A DNA stretch of 64,000 nucleotides from Flavobacterium commune (GTDB taxonomy: Bacteria; Bacteroidota; Bacteroidia; Flavobacteriales; Flavobacteriaceae), in assembly GCF_001857965.1 (NCBI RefSeq), contig NZ_CP017774.1:186001-250000 (forward strand), given 5' to 3'. A program made the translations under genes and the position numbers. This document shows, in pieces, positions 1 to 10,110 of this stretch (positions are counted from its first letter, which is position 1; every line of letters starts with the position of its first letter). The notes under the pieces were generated by a model. It was not told the origin of the DNA, did not search any database, and saw only the letters and a list, made by a program, of their open reading frames with translations.

Positions 1-345
1 TTAACACTTTTTTTTATATTAAAAAAAATATAATTTACCTACAAATACCACGCGGTTCAATAATTCCTGCAAAGTGACAAGACAGGAATTGAACCACTAA
101 TAATTATCCCTCTTAAAAGTACTAAATAACAGAATTACATCTACATTCTTAAACATCTCAAGAAACCTCTTAAAGGTAAATTAACATCAAAAAAGATTAT
201 GGTTTTGAAAAACACACCCTTTCATTATCCCCTAATACAAGACCTTATATTTTTTCTATCAGTTCCGTTAGTTATCTTCCTAATCCAATTTGTAGAGACC
301 TATTATTAACTTAAATTTGCAGTTATTCAATTAGTAAAAAAGACC
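1..345. other. Intergenic region upstream of the nitroreductase gene
   Basis: No convincing gene lies here. Positions 54-95 form an imperfect hairpin: GGTTCAA-taa-TTCCTG pairs with CAGGAATTGAACC apart from a three-base bulge. A frame at 199-309 encodes 36 residues with a hydrophobic stretch but has no other support. The right end carries the promoter listed separately at 289-319. Confidence 0.5.
289..319 (+). promoter_or_regulatory. Bacteroidota-type promoter of the nitroreductase gene
   Basis: TTTG at 289-292, a 19-base spacer, then TAAATTTG at 312-319. This matches the Bacteroidota primary sigma consensus (TTTG, about 19 bases, TAnnTTTG). The start codon at 346 leaves a leader of roughly 20 bases. 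Confidence 0.7.
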
Positions 346-945
346 ATGGATATTTTAGATTTAATTCAACGAAGATATACTGCCAAGCAATACAACGCTA
401 CTAAATCCATTCCGCAGGAAAAAATCGAGGATTTAAAAGAAATTTTACGCCTTACCCCTTCTTCCATCAACATCCAGCCCTGGAAATTTACTTTTGTACA
501 AAATACCGAAATAAAAGCTAAATTAGCTGCTGTTTCGATGCACAATACCGAGAAAATCAACCAGGCGCAATTGTTAGTCGTTTTTTCGGTGGCAGATGAT
601 TTGGACGTTTTTCAAAAAGTAGTGGATAATGAATTGCCAGCATTTAGGAGAGACTGGTACAACCAAATGAAAGCAAGCATGCCGGAAGCCGATTTAAAAA
701 CCTGGCTGGCCAAACAAGTCTATATTGCTCTGGGGGTAGGTTTAACTGCCAGTGCTGCATTAGGACTGGATTCGACTGCTATGGAAGGTATTGAAGCAGA
801 TAAATATAAGGACATTCTCAATATGAACAGCCACCAGCCTCTTTTTGCTATGGCCGTAGGTTACGGTGCTGAAGAGGATTTCAACCGATTAGAAACAACA
901 CCAAAATCGAGAAGATTGCTGGAAAGTGTAATTGAATCAATCTAA
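346..945 (+). CDS. NAD(P)H-dependent nitroreductase family protein (NfsB-like)
   Basis: A 199-residue soluble flavoenzyme of the nitroreductase fold, expected to bind FMN as a dimer and reduce nitroaromatics or quinones with NAD(P)H. Family marks seen are the N-terminal RRYTAKQY (about residues 9-16), which contacts the FMN phosphate, PSSINIQPW near residues 38-46, and GLDSTAMEGIE near 145-155. Length fits the oxygen-insensitive NfsB group. It stands alone behind a strong promoter (289-319) and is followed by a separate pirin gene in the same direction. The natural substrate cannot be read from sequence. Confidence 0.88.
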   Translation: MDILDLIQRRYTAKQYNATKSIPQEKIEDLKEILRLTPSSINIQPWKFTFVQNTEIKAKLAAVSMHNTEKINQAQLLVVFSVADDLDVFQKVVDNELPAFRRDWYNQMKASMPEADLKTWLAKQVYIALGVGLTASAALGLDSTAMEGIEADKYKDILNMNSHQPLFAMAVGYGAEEDFNRLETTPKSRRLLESVIESI

Positions 946-1118
946 ACCGTTATCTGTACCAAAAATACTAAGAGCTTTTTAATTTAGTTTTGTCAGCATG
1001 TGCCGAATTTTCGGAATGTCGAGGACTCCGCTTAGTGAATAAACAAGCACTTCGACAAGCTCAGTGTAACAAAAAATAGAATACAAAAATTATAAAAAAC
1101 GATTTAAACCCAAATGTC

Positions 1119-2000
1119 ATGTCTAATATCAACCTCATTATCGAAGAACGTGCTGCCGATATAGGCAACTTTCTGGTAGGCCGATTGCTGCCTTTTCGCC
1201 AAAAACGCATGGTGGGGCCTTTTATTTATATCGATCACATGGGTCCTGTAAAAATGAATGAACGCCAGAATTTTGATGTTTTGCCACATCCGCATATTGG
1301 TCTTTCTACACTTACCTTTTTATTCGAAGGCAGTATCATGCACCGCGACACTCTGGGGAATGAAGTCGAAATAAAACCGGGCGAAGTCAACTGGATGACC
1401 GCAGGAAAAGGCATTGTACACTCCGAACGCACTCCTGAGTATTTACGCCATTCCGAAAAAAACATGCACGGCTTACAAATTTGGGTTGCCTTACCCAAAC
1501 ATTTGGAGCAAATGGAACCAGAGTTTTTTCATATTGACAGCAGCGAAATTCCTTCGTGGAAAGAAGATGATGTCGAATTCAAATTGGTTGCAGGAGAAGC
1601 TTTTGGTAGAAAATCCAATGTACCGGTCTATAGCCCGATGTACATGCTGGAGATAAAATCGGTTACAGAGAAAAAATTAAATATTGGGCAACATCTGTAT
1701 GGTGAAGCCGGTCTTTATATTCTGGAAGGCGGAATTGAAAACGACGGTAGCGAATACGGTCCTAAACAAATATTAGTGGCAAAAAACAGTAGCCTTTGTG
1801 GATTTACCATAAAACCCAATTCGACTATCTATATTTTTGGTGGTGAAGCCTATCCCGAAGAACGATTTATCGACTGGAACTTTGTTGCAACAGACAAAGC
1901 ATTAATTGAGCAAGCCAAACAAAACTGGACGGAACAAAAATTTGACAAAATAAAAGGCGAAACCGAATTTGTTCCTCTTCCTGCGTATCCTAAAAAGTAA
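1119..2000 (+). CDS. Pirin family protein
   Basis: A 293-residue bicupin of the pirin family. The N-terminal cupin has the metal ligands expected of pirin: H57 and H59 in PHPHIG, and H101 and E103 in GIVHSE. Such proteins bind Fe(II); some are quercetinases and others act as redox-sensing cofactors, so the exact role is open. No signal peptide is present, so it should be cytoplasmic. The next gene begins 8 bases after the stop, suggesting co-transcription. Confidence 0.88.
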   Translation: MSNINLIIEERAADIGNFLVGRLLPFRQKRMVGPFIYIDHMGPVKMNERQNFDVLPHPHIGLSTLTFLFEGSIMHRDTLGNEVEIKPGEVNWMTAGKGIVHSERTPEYLRHSEKNMHGLQIWVALPKHLEQMEPEFFHIDSSEIPSWKEDDVEFKLVAGEAFGRKSNVPVYSPMYMLEIKSVTEKKLNIGQHLYGEAGLYILEGGIENDGSEYGPKQILVAKNSSLCGFTIKPNSTIYIFGGEAYPEERFIDWNFVATDKALIEQAKQNWTEQKFDKIKGETEFVPLPAYPKK

Positions 2001-2007
2001 AAAGCGA

Positions 2008-2505
2008 ATGTCGAAACGAGATGAATTAGAACAATTTCCTTTGTATCAAAAAGCAGAGCAAATTTATAAAATTACCCGAGGATTAATAGAAATTGTTCCT
2101 GCTGACAATGAATATCTTCAGGAAACCACGGTTCGATTTATGATGGAAAACGCCATGATAATCCCCGCTAAGATTGCTGGAGCTCAAGCAGTGGAGTTGT
2201 ATGATTTGAAAATGGAAAACGCAACTATCATTCGGAAAGCTGCACGGGAACTTTATGTTCAGGCAGGAAGTTTGCGCTTTGAAGAAGCTATTTCAGACCA
2301 GGATTACATTCATTTATTAAGAAATGAGATCGATGAATTCCGACTCTTGTTTATTGACTGGGTTGCCGGTTTTGATGTTTGGAATTACATCAAAGACGAT
2401 TGGGGTTTATTCAATCCGCCGGGAGTAAGTGCTCATGACAAAGATCCGGATGACGACATTTCTTTTAATCCCGATGATTTTCTAAATTTTGATGACGAAG
2501 AGTAA
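2008..2505 (+). CDS. Hypothetical helical protein with acidic C-terminus
   Basis: A 165-residue protein, taking the ATG at 2008, which lies just after the pirin stop; an upstream in-frame ATG at 1969 would overlap pirin. The first 135 residues look like an amphipathic helical bundle resembling the four-helix-bundle proteins common in Bacteroidota. The last 25 residues are very acidic (DKDPDDDISFNPDD, then FDDEE). I do not recognise a function. Its tight spacing suggests translation from the pirin transcript. Confidence 0.6.
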   Translation: MSKRDELEQFPLYQKAEQIYKITRGLIEIVPADNEYLQETTVRFMMENAMIIPAKIAGAQAVELYDLKMENATIIRKAARELYVQAGSLRFEEAISDQDYIHLLRNEIDEFRLLFIDWVAGFDVWNYIKDDWGLFNPPGVSAHDKDPDDDISFNPDDFLNFDDEE

Positions 2506-2569
2506 TTTTACATTAAAATTCAATCAAAAAGTAGTAATTTCGCTCTAATAAATAAACAAAAAAAATTTT

Positions 2570-3442
2570 ATGGCATCAGGTTTTTTCGCACTATTAGATG
2601 ATATCGCAGCAATTATGGATGATGTTGCGGTGATGAGTAAGGTGGCAGCTAAAAAAACAGCCGGTATTTTAGGCGATGATTTAGCAGTAAATGCCGAAAA
2701 AGCTTCGGGATTTGTTTCGTCAAGAGAACTTCCTGTTTTATGGGCTATTGGTAAAGGTTCCTTTATCAACAAATTAATTATTTTGCCCATAGCCTTTCTG
2801 TTAAGTGCTTTTTCACCAATGGCTATCATTATCATTTTAGTAATTGGAGGACTTTATCTGGCTTACGAAGGTGCCGAAAAAATATATGAATTTCTATTTC
2901 ATCGCCACCACAGCACAGCGGCCATTACGGACGAAACCCTGAGCGAAGAAGAAATTTTAAATCTTGAAAAAGGAAAAATAAAATCGGCTATTGTAACTGA
3001 TTTTATTTTGTCGGTCGAAATTATCATCATTGCACTAGGTACTGTAATTGGAGAACCTTTGAGCAAACAAATAATTGTGGTTTCTATAATTGCAATAGTT
3101 GCAACCATTGGGGTTTATGGTATTGTAGCGTTAATTGTCAGAATGGATGAAGCGGGTTTAAAACTAATTCAACTGAGTTCAAAAGAACAAAGTTTTACAA
3201 AATCCTTAGGTACTGTTCTGGTACAGGCTTTACCAAAAGTTATCAAAAGTTTATCGGTTATAGGGACAATTGCTTTACTTCTAGTTGCTGGCGGTATTTT
3301 TGTACACAATATTGATTTTTTACATCATTTTGCTCCACAATTACCAGCAATAATCAAAGAATTCACTGTTGGATTAGTCTTTGGATTTGTAGTATTAGGA
3401 ATTGTAAATCTGTTGAAAAAAATCTTTGGCAAAAAACAATAA
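2570..3442 (+). CDS. DUF808 family inner-membrane protein (YedI-like)
   Basis: A 290-residue multi-pass membrane protein. The start MASGFFALLDDIAAIMDDVA and the following AAKKTAGILGDDLAVNA are hallmarks of the DUF808/YedI family. Hydrophobic segments lie near residues 65-100, 140-160, 165-190, 220-245 and 260-280. The family is widespread but has no established function. The gene stands alone between a 64-base spacer and the convergent sprF-like gene. Confidence 0.85.
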   Translation: MASGFFALLDDIAAIMDDVAVMSKVAAKKTAGILGDDLAVNAEKASGFVSSRELPVLWAIGKGSFINKLIILPIAFLLSAFSPMAIIIILVIGGLYLAYEGAEKIYEFLFHRHHSTAAITDETLSEEEILNLEKGKIKSAIVTDFILSVEIIIIALGTVIGEPLSKQIIVVSIIAIVATIGVYGIVALIVRMDEAGLKLIQLSSKEQSFTKSLGTVLVQALPKVIKSLSVIGTIALLLVAGGIFVHNIDFLHHFAPQLPAIIKEFTVGLVFGFVVLGIVNLLKKIFGKKQ

Positions 3443-3596
3443 GTAACTGGAATGAAATAATGTCGTTTTTTTTAAACCACATAAGTCATATAAGTTTTTT
3501 ACTTTATTCTAGTATCTCATTTAATAACAAATAAGACCATATAAGGTATGGCAGTATTTTTATGACAATAAATTATTCTTATTACTTACTTCTTTA

Positions 3597-4598
3597 TTAT
3601 CTTCCAATATAATTAGGGCAACCAAAACACTTTTTGTCCAAATTAAACTGATAAGTCAAAGACAATTCATAAACACCACCTGTTTTTCCTATTTTGGTAG
3701 TATTCATATCATACGAAAGTCCAAATCGTAAGTGATCGTACTGCAATCCTGTAAAGAAATTCATGGAAGTTAACAAATGACCGTCTATACCATTTTTAGC
3801 AGGATTAGTAACCGCAGTAGCACCAAAAAACATCTTTTCGAATAGTATGGAAGCACCAATATCTAAACGATTGTAACGACCTTGCTGCATATAGTTAGCC
3901 GTTGCAAACATCTTAGTAGCATAAGGAAAAAATTGGACGTCGATATAATCTGCCAAAAGAAATTCGTATCCTGTACTCAATGAGAAAAAGGTATTCAAAG
4001 GTACGTTTCCATCTTTATTAAAAGCAATGTTGGGTTTATTGAGGTGTTTCATAGAAAGACCAATCCATAAATCTTCGGTGTTAAAAACCATAGCTGCTCC
4101 AATATCAAAAAAACCTACCTTATCATTTCTTAATGCCGGATCTATTGAAGTTGAATTGTTAATCCCGGTTCGAATATTAATTTGGTCTTCTAAAAGTAAA
4201 TTCTGAAAAGCAAAAGATTTGGATCCAAACCCTACTTCGATTGCAGGTCTAAAATCCCATTCGTCACTTACTCGAACTGTGTAAGCATAGTTAGCATTCA
4301 ACTGCGAGAAATTATAATTGGTAGCACTCTCCCTTTGGTTTAAAAAACTAACTCCCAGTCCGCTGTTCATTTCGTCGCTCCAGGTATTGATAAACGCATA
4401 ATCGGTATCAATTTTTAAATTCAAATCAGGCCATTGTTCTCTGTGAATAATTCCCATGTAAGTAGTTTCCATATAGCCGGTAAAAGCCGGATTTAAGGTT
4501 TCAGGAACTAAAAAATATTGAGTAAAAACAGGATCCTGTGCTTTAACATTCGAATAAAAGAAACACGAAATCAAGATAATAACTAATTTAATTTTCAT
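3597..4598 (-). CDS. PorP/SprF family outer-membrane protein of type IX secretion
   Basis: A 333-residue protein with a signal peptide (residues 1-20, ending NVKA before QDP) followed by the PorP/SprF signature QDPVFTQYFLVPETLNPAFTG (about 21-41), then alternating beta-strand sequence of an outer-membrane barrel. In Flavobacterium, SprF-like proteins pair with a large type IX-secreted adhesin and are needed for its secretion or surface attachment. The gene lies 16 bases downstream of exactly such an adhesin on the same strand, so the two probably form one operon. Confidence 0.88.
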   Translation of the reverse strand: MKIKLVIILISCFFYSNVKAQDPVFTQYFLVPETLNPAFTGYMETTYMGIIHREQWPDLNLKIDTDYAFINTWSDEMNSGLGVSFLNQRESATNYNFSQLNANYAYTVRVSDEWDFRPAIEVGFGSKSFAFQNLLLEDQINIRTGINNSTSIDPALRNDKVGFFDIGAAMVFNTEDLWIGLSMKHLNKPNIAFNKDGNVPLNTFFSLSTGYEFLLADYIDVQFFPYATKMFATANYMQQGRYNRLDIGASILFEKMFFGATAVTNPAKNGIDGHLLTSMNFFTGLQYDHLRFGLSYDMNTTKIGKTGGVYELSLTYQFNLDKKCFGCPNYIGR

Positions 4599-4614
4599 TT
4601 GTAATTGTACTCTT

Positions 4615-7600
4615 TTATTTGATTAATGTAACTGTACCTTCCTGAGTAATGGTATGATTGTAGAATGTTTTTCCCATCATTTTGAAATAATAATTCCCAT
4701 TTTCGGCATCTAAATCTTTTACTTTTCCATTCCATCCTTTGATGGTTTCTCCTGTTTCGCTGTAAATCATACTTCCCCAGGTGTCATAAATATGCAAAGT
4801 CACCTCAACAAAACCTAAGAATACAGGTGCAAAACTATCATTAGTTCCATCATTATTAGGAGTAAAAGCTGTTGGCATTTCGACACTATAGCCTTTTTCT
4901 ACCTTTATAGTTGAATTATATTCATATTTGCACCCAAAAGGATAAGTCACTATTTGTTTGACTGTATAAGTCCCTACTCGGGTATAAATATGGGACGGAT
5001 TTTCTTCGTCAGAAAAATTACCATCACCAAAATCCCAAGAGATATTGGTATAATCTCCTGTTGCTAAATTGGTAAACAAAATAGCATCAAAAATAGAATA
5101 CAAGTTGTAAACATCATGTCCATAAGAAGCAAAAGAAAAATTAGGATTCCCTAAAACAGGTGTATTAACACTAAAAGAGAAATCTTCTTTACAGCCAAAA
5201 CTATCTTCAACACTAAAAACAATCAATCCGTTGTTATTCGTATTCATAATTTGGTTATTGCTTCCGCTAACCACACCGTCAGACCAACTGAGTGTATAAG
5301 GCGGAATTCCTCCTTTTACACGACCTACAAAAGTTTGCTTTACAAATTTAGTATCACAATCATAATCGGTTATCGTTTCCACGGTAGGTGTTAATTGTTC
5401 AAATCGGGTGATTTTCCATGAATTGGTAGCTTTACAACCATTGGCATCTGTAACATTAACAATATAATTATCGGGTGGCAAATTGATTAAATCTTTGGTT
5501 GTAGCTCCATTAGACCAAGCATAAGTAAATGGTGGAGTTCCTCCTGTAACAATTAAATTTATTGCTCCGGTATTTGCATTATTACAACTCAACGGATTGG
5601 AAACATCAGCCCTTAACTCAATAGGCAAAGGTTCATTTATAATAAAGCTTTGTTCAATCTTACATAATTTTTTATCTGTAATAACTACGGAATATCTTCC
5701 TGGAGGTAGATTGTTTCGTTCTACACCGGCAGTTGAATTATCACTCCAAACTAATTTTATAGGAGCCACTCCTCCTACTAAGTTCAATCGGATGTGACCG
5801 TCTTTAGCTCCAAAACAGCTAATTTGTTTCACATCGGGTGTAATCGAAAATTCAGGAACATTGTCAATAATAACGGGAAATACTTTTGGACAACCTAAAG
5901 CATCTTCTACAGTAATAATATAAGTTCCTGCCGATAAATTATTTTGTACTCTTCCTGTCCCTAAATTACTCCATTTAATAATATAAGGCTCCCCTGTTGT
6001 AAACGGAACACCTCCTGTGATATTAGTAATGGTGATAGATGCATTGGCATCATTATAACAGGCGATTTCGGTTTTAGTATATGTTAATTTTATTTCACTA
6101 TTTTGAGTCAAAACAACCACTAAATCATCAGTACAGCGCGAATTATCAGTAACTCTTAATCGATAAGTTCCTGCGGGTACATTGCGTAAATTCTTAGCCG
6201 TACTGGTAAATCCGTTAGGTCCCGTCCAGAAATAGCTATAATTAAAAACTCCCGGACTCGTTTCTACCGCTCTTCCTCCTGCTACATTGACATCAATTTC
6301 TCCTGTAGCATAACCATAACACAGAATATCCTGCTGTCTGGCCAAAGTAACATCCAATAAAGGCGGATTAACAATGGTATAAGTATCTTCAATAACATTG
6401 CAATTTCGAACCTCAGTAATTTTTACGTGATAAACACCTTCTGCCAAATTTCTAAGATTGTTTGTTCCCGGAAATGGATTTCCGTCTTTAGTCCAGACAT
6501 AGGTATAAGGTGCTGTGCCTCCGCTTACATTCAAATTAATTTGTCCGTCATTCATATTATGACAAGAAATATCTGTTTTAGAAGCTGTAAAAGCAAATTG
6601 GTTTGGCTGATTGACTACATAAGTTGTTGAAAACGGACAACTTCCATTATCAGTAATAGTCAAATTATAAGTTCCGGCTACTAAATTTGAAATATCCTCA
6701 TCAGTACTTCTAAATCCACTAGGACCAGTCCAAGAAAACTGATAGGGATCTCCTGTAGTAAATGGAATTCCTCCTCTTACTGTTAAATTAATGGCACCAT
6801 CAGTAGCACCAAAACAAGTTGCATTTCTAATAACAGGATTGGAATTAATCAAAGGATCTACAATTATGGTTACTGTAAAATTTGGTCCTGGACAACTTCC
6901 TGCTGTAGGTGAAACAGTATAAGTAACAGTAGCCCGATTACTGGTATTGTTCGTTAATGCCTGACTTATATTGGTTCTGGGACTTGACTGCGCCGATGCA
7001 CCACTAATTGCACCTAGAGGTGAAACTGTAGGTGTTGACCAAGTATAAGTTGTTCCAGCGGGTACATTATCGCCTCCTCCGCTTCTTGGAGTAATTGTAA
7101 AAGAACTACCACTACAGATTTTATCTGATTTAGCAGCAATGATAGGCGACAAAACGGTATTTACAGAAAAAGTCCTCGATTTTGTATCTGAACCACAGCT
7201 ATTGCTTACTGTTAAAGTAGCGGTATAATTTCCACTGCTTGCATAATTAATTGGTCCCGGATCTAAAGAAGTAGAACTCGATGGCGTTCCTCCCTGAAAA
7301 CTCCATAAATAAGTCAGTTCTGAGCTTGGCGCACAATTTTCAACTACTTTTGCCACAGGTCGTATCGTAGCCGAATTACAAAAATCAGAAATAGGATCTA
7401 AAGTAATGATTGGTGGTTTCTTGACCTCAATGATTTTTCTCATTTCCCTTTCAATACCACATGAATTTACCGTTGTTAATCGCAGGGTGTAAGTTCCTGA
7501 AACAGTAAAATTAATTACCGGATCTTTTGACCTTGAACCTGTCCCTGCAGTAAAATACCAACCCGGATTTTCATTTTTACAATAAGGATCATAATAATTT

Positions 7601-8979
7601 ATTATATCCCAATAATAACTCTGAGGCCCACAAGCCTGACTTGTATCAGTAGTATTGGTTATTTGCGTATTCGAATTAACACAGGCACTCCCAAAGGTAA
7701 AATTAGGTTGTAAAACAGGTTCTACACAAACAGTTCTAGTAAATCTTTGTCCTACTCCACAAGGTGTTACGGCGTCTAAAGTCACAGTATAAGTACCGGG
7801 ACGAGTGTAAACATGAGCAGGACTAACTTCTCTTGAAACAGCTGTTCCATCACCAAAATTCCAGGTGTAAACATTTTGAGTACTACAACCATTGGTGTAA
7901 CCTGCAACGGTAGTATTACTAAAAAAAACAGCTGAATTAACACAGGCAATATTGGTTGTACTAAAACTTACTACAGGTTTGTCTAAAATAATAATAGGCC
8001 CTGCGGTTAAATTAGTGCTTCCACAAGAATTAGAGATTGTCAAAATAACGGTATTTCCGCCAGGACAATTAAAACGGCTAAAAGTATGCGGAATGGGAAA
8101 ATTTCTTGAAGCAGTAGGATTTGCAGCATTATAATATACTGAACTTTCTAAATCCGATTGAGTAAAGTTCTTTGCTGTTCCGTCTCCATAACTTATCTGA
8201 TATCTTGTGTCGGAAGGATTCAATGCCCAGGATCCAATAGCAAAATCCATCGGAGCATCTAAAGGCACACAAAAATTGGTTGTATTTCCGGGAGAAATCA
8301 AAGCTCCCACAGGATTATTGGAATTCTTTACAATATACGAAATTCGATTGTTACATCCGCTTGCTCCCACAGCTGTAATCACCATATTAAATGAACCTAA
8401 TTTAGTGTAAGTATGTTGCTTAGGAAAACCAACATTAGTTTCTGTACTTCCATCGCCCCAATCAATATTATAAGAAGTAATACAAGCCGTGGAAGCTGAC
8501 CTGTTATCTACATCAATTGTGTAATTGGGATTCGAATTATTATCTCCACATCGCTCAAAATTTGACGAATTTAAGTTAACAAACCTTAAATCGGGCTTTT
8601 GCTGTACTGAAACAGATTTAGTAACTGAATTATCAAGTCCGTTTCTATCCCTAACCGTTAGTTTGACACTAAAATTTTGAATTCCACAACCTAAAGCAGT
8701 AAAACTATGCGTGGGATTACTATCAACAGACGTGGTTCCATCTCCAAAATCCCATAAATAAGTATAGGGCGCATCGCCAGTTACGATAGGATTAAAAGTG
8801 ATTGGCGTATCTGAACAGCTGTTATTATTAGTAAAACTAAAATCGACTGTAGGAGGTGCTAAAACCGTAGTTTCCACAACAGTACTTAGATTACTGGCCA
8901 TTAAAGAATTAACTCCCGGCATTGTAATTAACACTACTAAAACAGCTGCAATTCGATATATTTTGAGCATAAAAAACAA
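4615..8979 (-). CDS. Large PKD/SprB-repeat surface protein with gliding-type type IX C-terminal domain
   Basis: A 1454-residue secreted protein (a start at 8970, MLKIYRIAAVLV, is equally plausible). After the signal peptide come PKD-like domains with WDFGDG motifs (first near residues 45-130), then six SprB-type repeats at about 715-1170, each with C-x3-DGxI/L and a GGxxPYxxxW-like core, and another PKD-like domain near 1310. The C-terminus (about 1366-1454, starting MPTAFTPNNDGTND) is the gliding-motility-associated CHU_C domain used as a type B sorting signal of the type IX system. It is probably a cell-surface adhesin secreted with the help of the neighbouring SprF-like protein. SprB itself is several times longer, so this is a paralogue, not SprB. 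Confidence 0.88.
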   Translation of the reverse strand: MFFMLKIYRIAAVLVVLITMPGVNSLMASNLSTVVETTVLAPPTVDFSFTNNNSCSDTPITFNPIVTGDAPYTYLWDFGDGTTSVDSNPTHSFTALGCGIQNFSVKLTVRDRNGLDNSVTKSVSVQQKPDLRFVNLNSSNFERCGDNNSNPNYTIDVDNRSASTACITSYNIDWGDGSTETNVGFPKQHTYTKLGSFNMVITAVGASGCNNRISYIVKNSNNPVGALISPGNTTNFCVPLDAPMDFAIGSWALNPSDTRYQISYGDGTAKNFTQSDLESSVYYNAANPTASRNFPIPHTFSRFNCPGGNTVILTISNSCGSTNLTAGPIIILDKPVVSFSTTNIACVNSAVFFSNTTVAGYTNGCSTQNVYTWNFGDGTAVSREVSPAHVYTRPGTYTVTLDAVTPCGVGQRFTRTVCVEPVLQPNFTFGSACVNSNTQITNTTDTSQACGPQSYYWDIINYYDPYCKNENPGWYFTAGTGSRSKDPVINFTVSGTYTLRLTTVNSCGIEREMRKIIEVKKPPIITLDPISDFCNSATIRPVAKVVENCAPSSELTYLWSFQGGTPSSSTSLDPGPINYASSGNYTATLTVSNSCGSDTKSRTFSVNTVLSPIIAAKSDKICSGSSFTITPRSGGGDNVPAGTTYTWSTPTVSPLGAISGASAQSSPRTNISQALTNNTSNRATVTYTVSPTAGSCPGPNFTVTIIVDPLINSNPVIRNATCFGATDGAINLTVRGGIPFTTGDPYQFSWTGPSGFRSTDEDISNLVAGTYNLTITDNGSCPFSTTYVVNQPNQFAFTASKTDISCHNMNDGQINLNVSGGTAPYTYVWTKDGNPFPGTNNLRNLAEGVYHVKITEVRNCNVIEDTYTIVNPPLLDVTLARQQDILCYGYATGEIDVNVAGGRAVETSPGVFNYSYFWTGPNGFTSTAKNLRNVPAGTYRLRVTDNSRCTDDLVVVLTQNSEIKLTYTKTEIACYNDANASITITNITGGVPFTTGEPYIIKWSNLGTGRVQNNLSAGTYIITVEDALGCPKVFPVIIDNVPEFSITPDVKQISCFGAKDGHIRLNLVGGVAPIKLVWSDNSTAGVERNNLPPGRYSVVITDKKLCKIEQSFIINEPLPIELRADVSNPLSCNNANTGAINLIVTGGTPPFTYAWSNGATTKDLINLPPDNYIVNVTDANGCKATNSWKITRFEQLTPTVETITDYDCDTKFVKQTFVGRVKGGIPPYTLSWSDGVVSGSNNQIMNTNNNGLIVFSVEDSFGCKEDFSFSVNTPVLGNPNFSFASYGHDVYNLYSIFDAILFTNLATGDYTNISWDFGDGNFSDEENPSHIYTRVGTYTVKQIVTYPFGCKYEYNSTIKVEKGYSVEMPTAFTPNNDGTNDSFAPVFLGFVEVTLHIYDTWGSMIYSETGETIKGWNGKVKDLDAENGNYYFKMMGKTFYNHTITQEGTVTLIK

Positions 8980-9131
8980 AATCTATAATTTTCTGACAAA
9001 ATTATATATAATTTTGAATAACTACACATTTTTAAAAAATAAATGTAAAATCCACTTTTTATTGAAATTCAAATCTCGCAATCCTTAGCAATAGGAACTA
9101 AATTTTCATTTCTACTCTTCATAAAAATCCC

Positions 9132-9139
9132 TACTTTTG
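9132..9139 (+). promoter_or_regulatory. -7 promoter box of aguB
   Basis: TACTTTTG matches TAnnTTTG 20 bases before the aguB start codon. The -33 region has only a weak TTTC near 9103-9106. Confidence 0.5.
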
Positions 9140-9158
9140 CAGTCTAAAATTTTTATCG

Positions 9159-10046
9159 ATGCCAAATAAAAAATACAAAATAGCCGTTATTCAGTTGAAT
9201 TTGAATGATATTGCCGAAAATAACCTAAAAAAATGTATCAGCTGGGTTAGAGACGCAGCCGCACAAGGTGCCGAAGTCATTTCTTTACCTGAATTATATA
9301 GCAGTCATTATTTCTGTCAAAGTGAGGATGTTGACAATTTTGCATTAGCAGAACCATTGTACAGCACTTCTTTCATTGCTTTTAGCGAATTAGCAAAAGA
9401 ATTAGGAGTGGTAATTATTGTTCCTTTCTTCGAAAAAAGAATGGCTGGAATTTACCACAACAGTGCCTACATCATCGATACCGATGGAACAGAAGCTGGT
9501 TTGTACCGCAAAATGCACATTCCGGACGATCCTGCTTTTTACGAAAAATTCTATTTCACTCCAGGTGATTTAGGTTTTAAAAACAATCCAACCCAAAAAG
9601 GAAATATTGGAACATTAATCTGTTGGGATCAATGGTATCCGGAAGCAGCTCGAATTACCGCCTTAAAAGGTGCCGAAGTATTGTTTTACCCAACAGCAAT
9701 TGGATGGCATCCACAGGAAAAAGAACAATATGGCGAAAACCAATATGGTGCCTGGATGAACGTTATGAAAGGACATGCCGTAGCCAATGGCGTTTATGTA
9801 GCTGCGGCTAACCGAATTGGTCTAGAACAATACTTACCCGATACTCCTGGAATTGAATTCTGGGGAGCTTCATTTATTGCTGGGCCACAAGGTGAAATTT
9901 TAGCACAAGCCTCACACGACAAAGAAGAAATTCTAATTGCCGAAGTCGATTTAGACTTACAAGAAAATGTGCGTCAAAACTGGCCTTTCTTTAGAGACCG
10001 AAGAATTGATGCTTTTGGAGATATTACTAAAAGAGCGATTGATTAA
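9159..10046 (+). CDS. aguB: N-carbamoylputrescine amidase
   Basis: A 295-residue carbon-nitrogen hydrolase (nitrilase superfamily). It hydrolyses N-carbamoylputrescine to putrescine, CO2 and ammonia in the agmatine route of polyamine synthesis. The catalytic triad is visible: E45 (LPELYSS), K118 (YRKMHIPDD) and C155 (LICWDQWYPE). The CWDQWYPEAAR context is typical of AguB rather than of other nitrilases. The partner enzyme, agmatine deiminase, is encoded 3.4 kb downstream in the same direction, beyond two minus-strand genes. A strong terminator follows immediately. Confidence 0.92.
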   Translation: MPNKKYKIAVIQLNLNDIAENNLKKCISWVRDAAAQGAEVISLPELYSSHYFCQSEDVDNFALAEPLYSTSFIAFSELAKELGVVIIVPFFEKRMAGIYHNSAYIIDTDGTEAGLYRKMHIPDDPAFYEKFYFTPGDLGFKNNPTQKGNIGTLICWDQWYPEAARITALKGAEVLFYPTAIGWHPQEKEQYGENQYGAWMNVMKGHAVANGVYVAAANRIGLEQYLPDTPGIEFWGASFIAGPQGEILAQASHDKEEILIAEVDLDLQENVRQNWPFFRDRRIDAFGDITKRAID

Positions 10047-10063
10047 TTTCTTTTATAACAAAC

Positions 10064-10110
10064 AAAAAAATCTACCAATTGTAATTACTTACTTTTGGTA
10101 GATTTTTTTT
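10064..10110 (+). terminator. Intrinsic terminator after aguB
   Basis: Fifteen-base perfect arms: seven A then TCTACCAA at 10064-10078 pairs with TTGGTAGA and a T-run at 10095-10109. The A-run and U-run make it bidirectional. Confidence 0.85.

Noticed and set aside
54..95. Hairpin with GGTTCAA, suggestive of a tRNA T-arm
   Set aside because: The stem does not fit a five-base T-stem and there is no acceptor or anticodon arm around it.
199..309. 36-residue frame with a hydrophobic stretch upstream of the nitroreductase
   Set aside because: Its 3' end overlaps the promoter of the next gene, and no ribosome-binding site or conservation can be shown.
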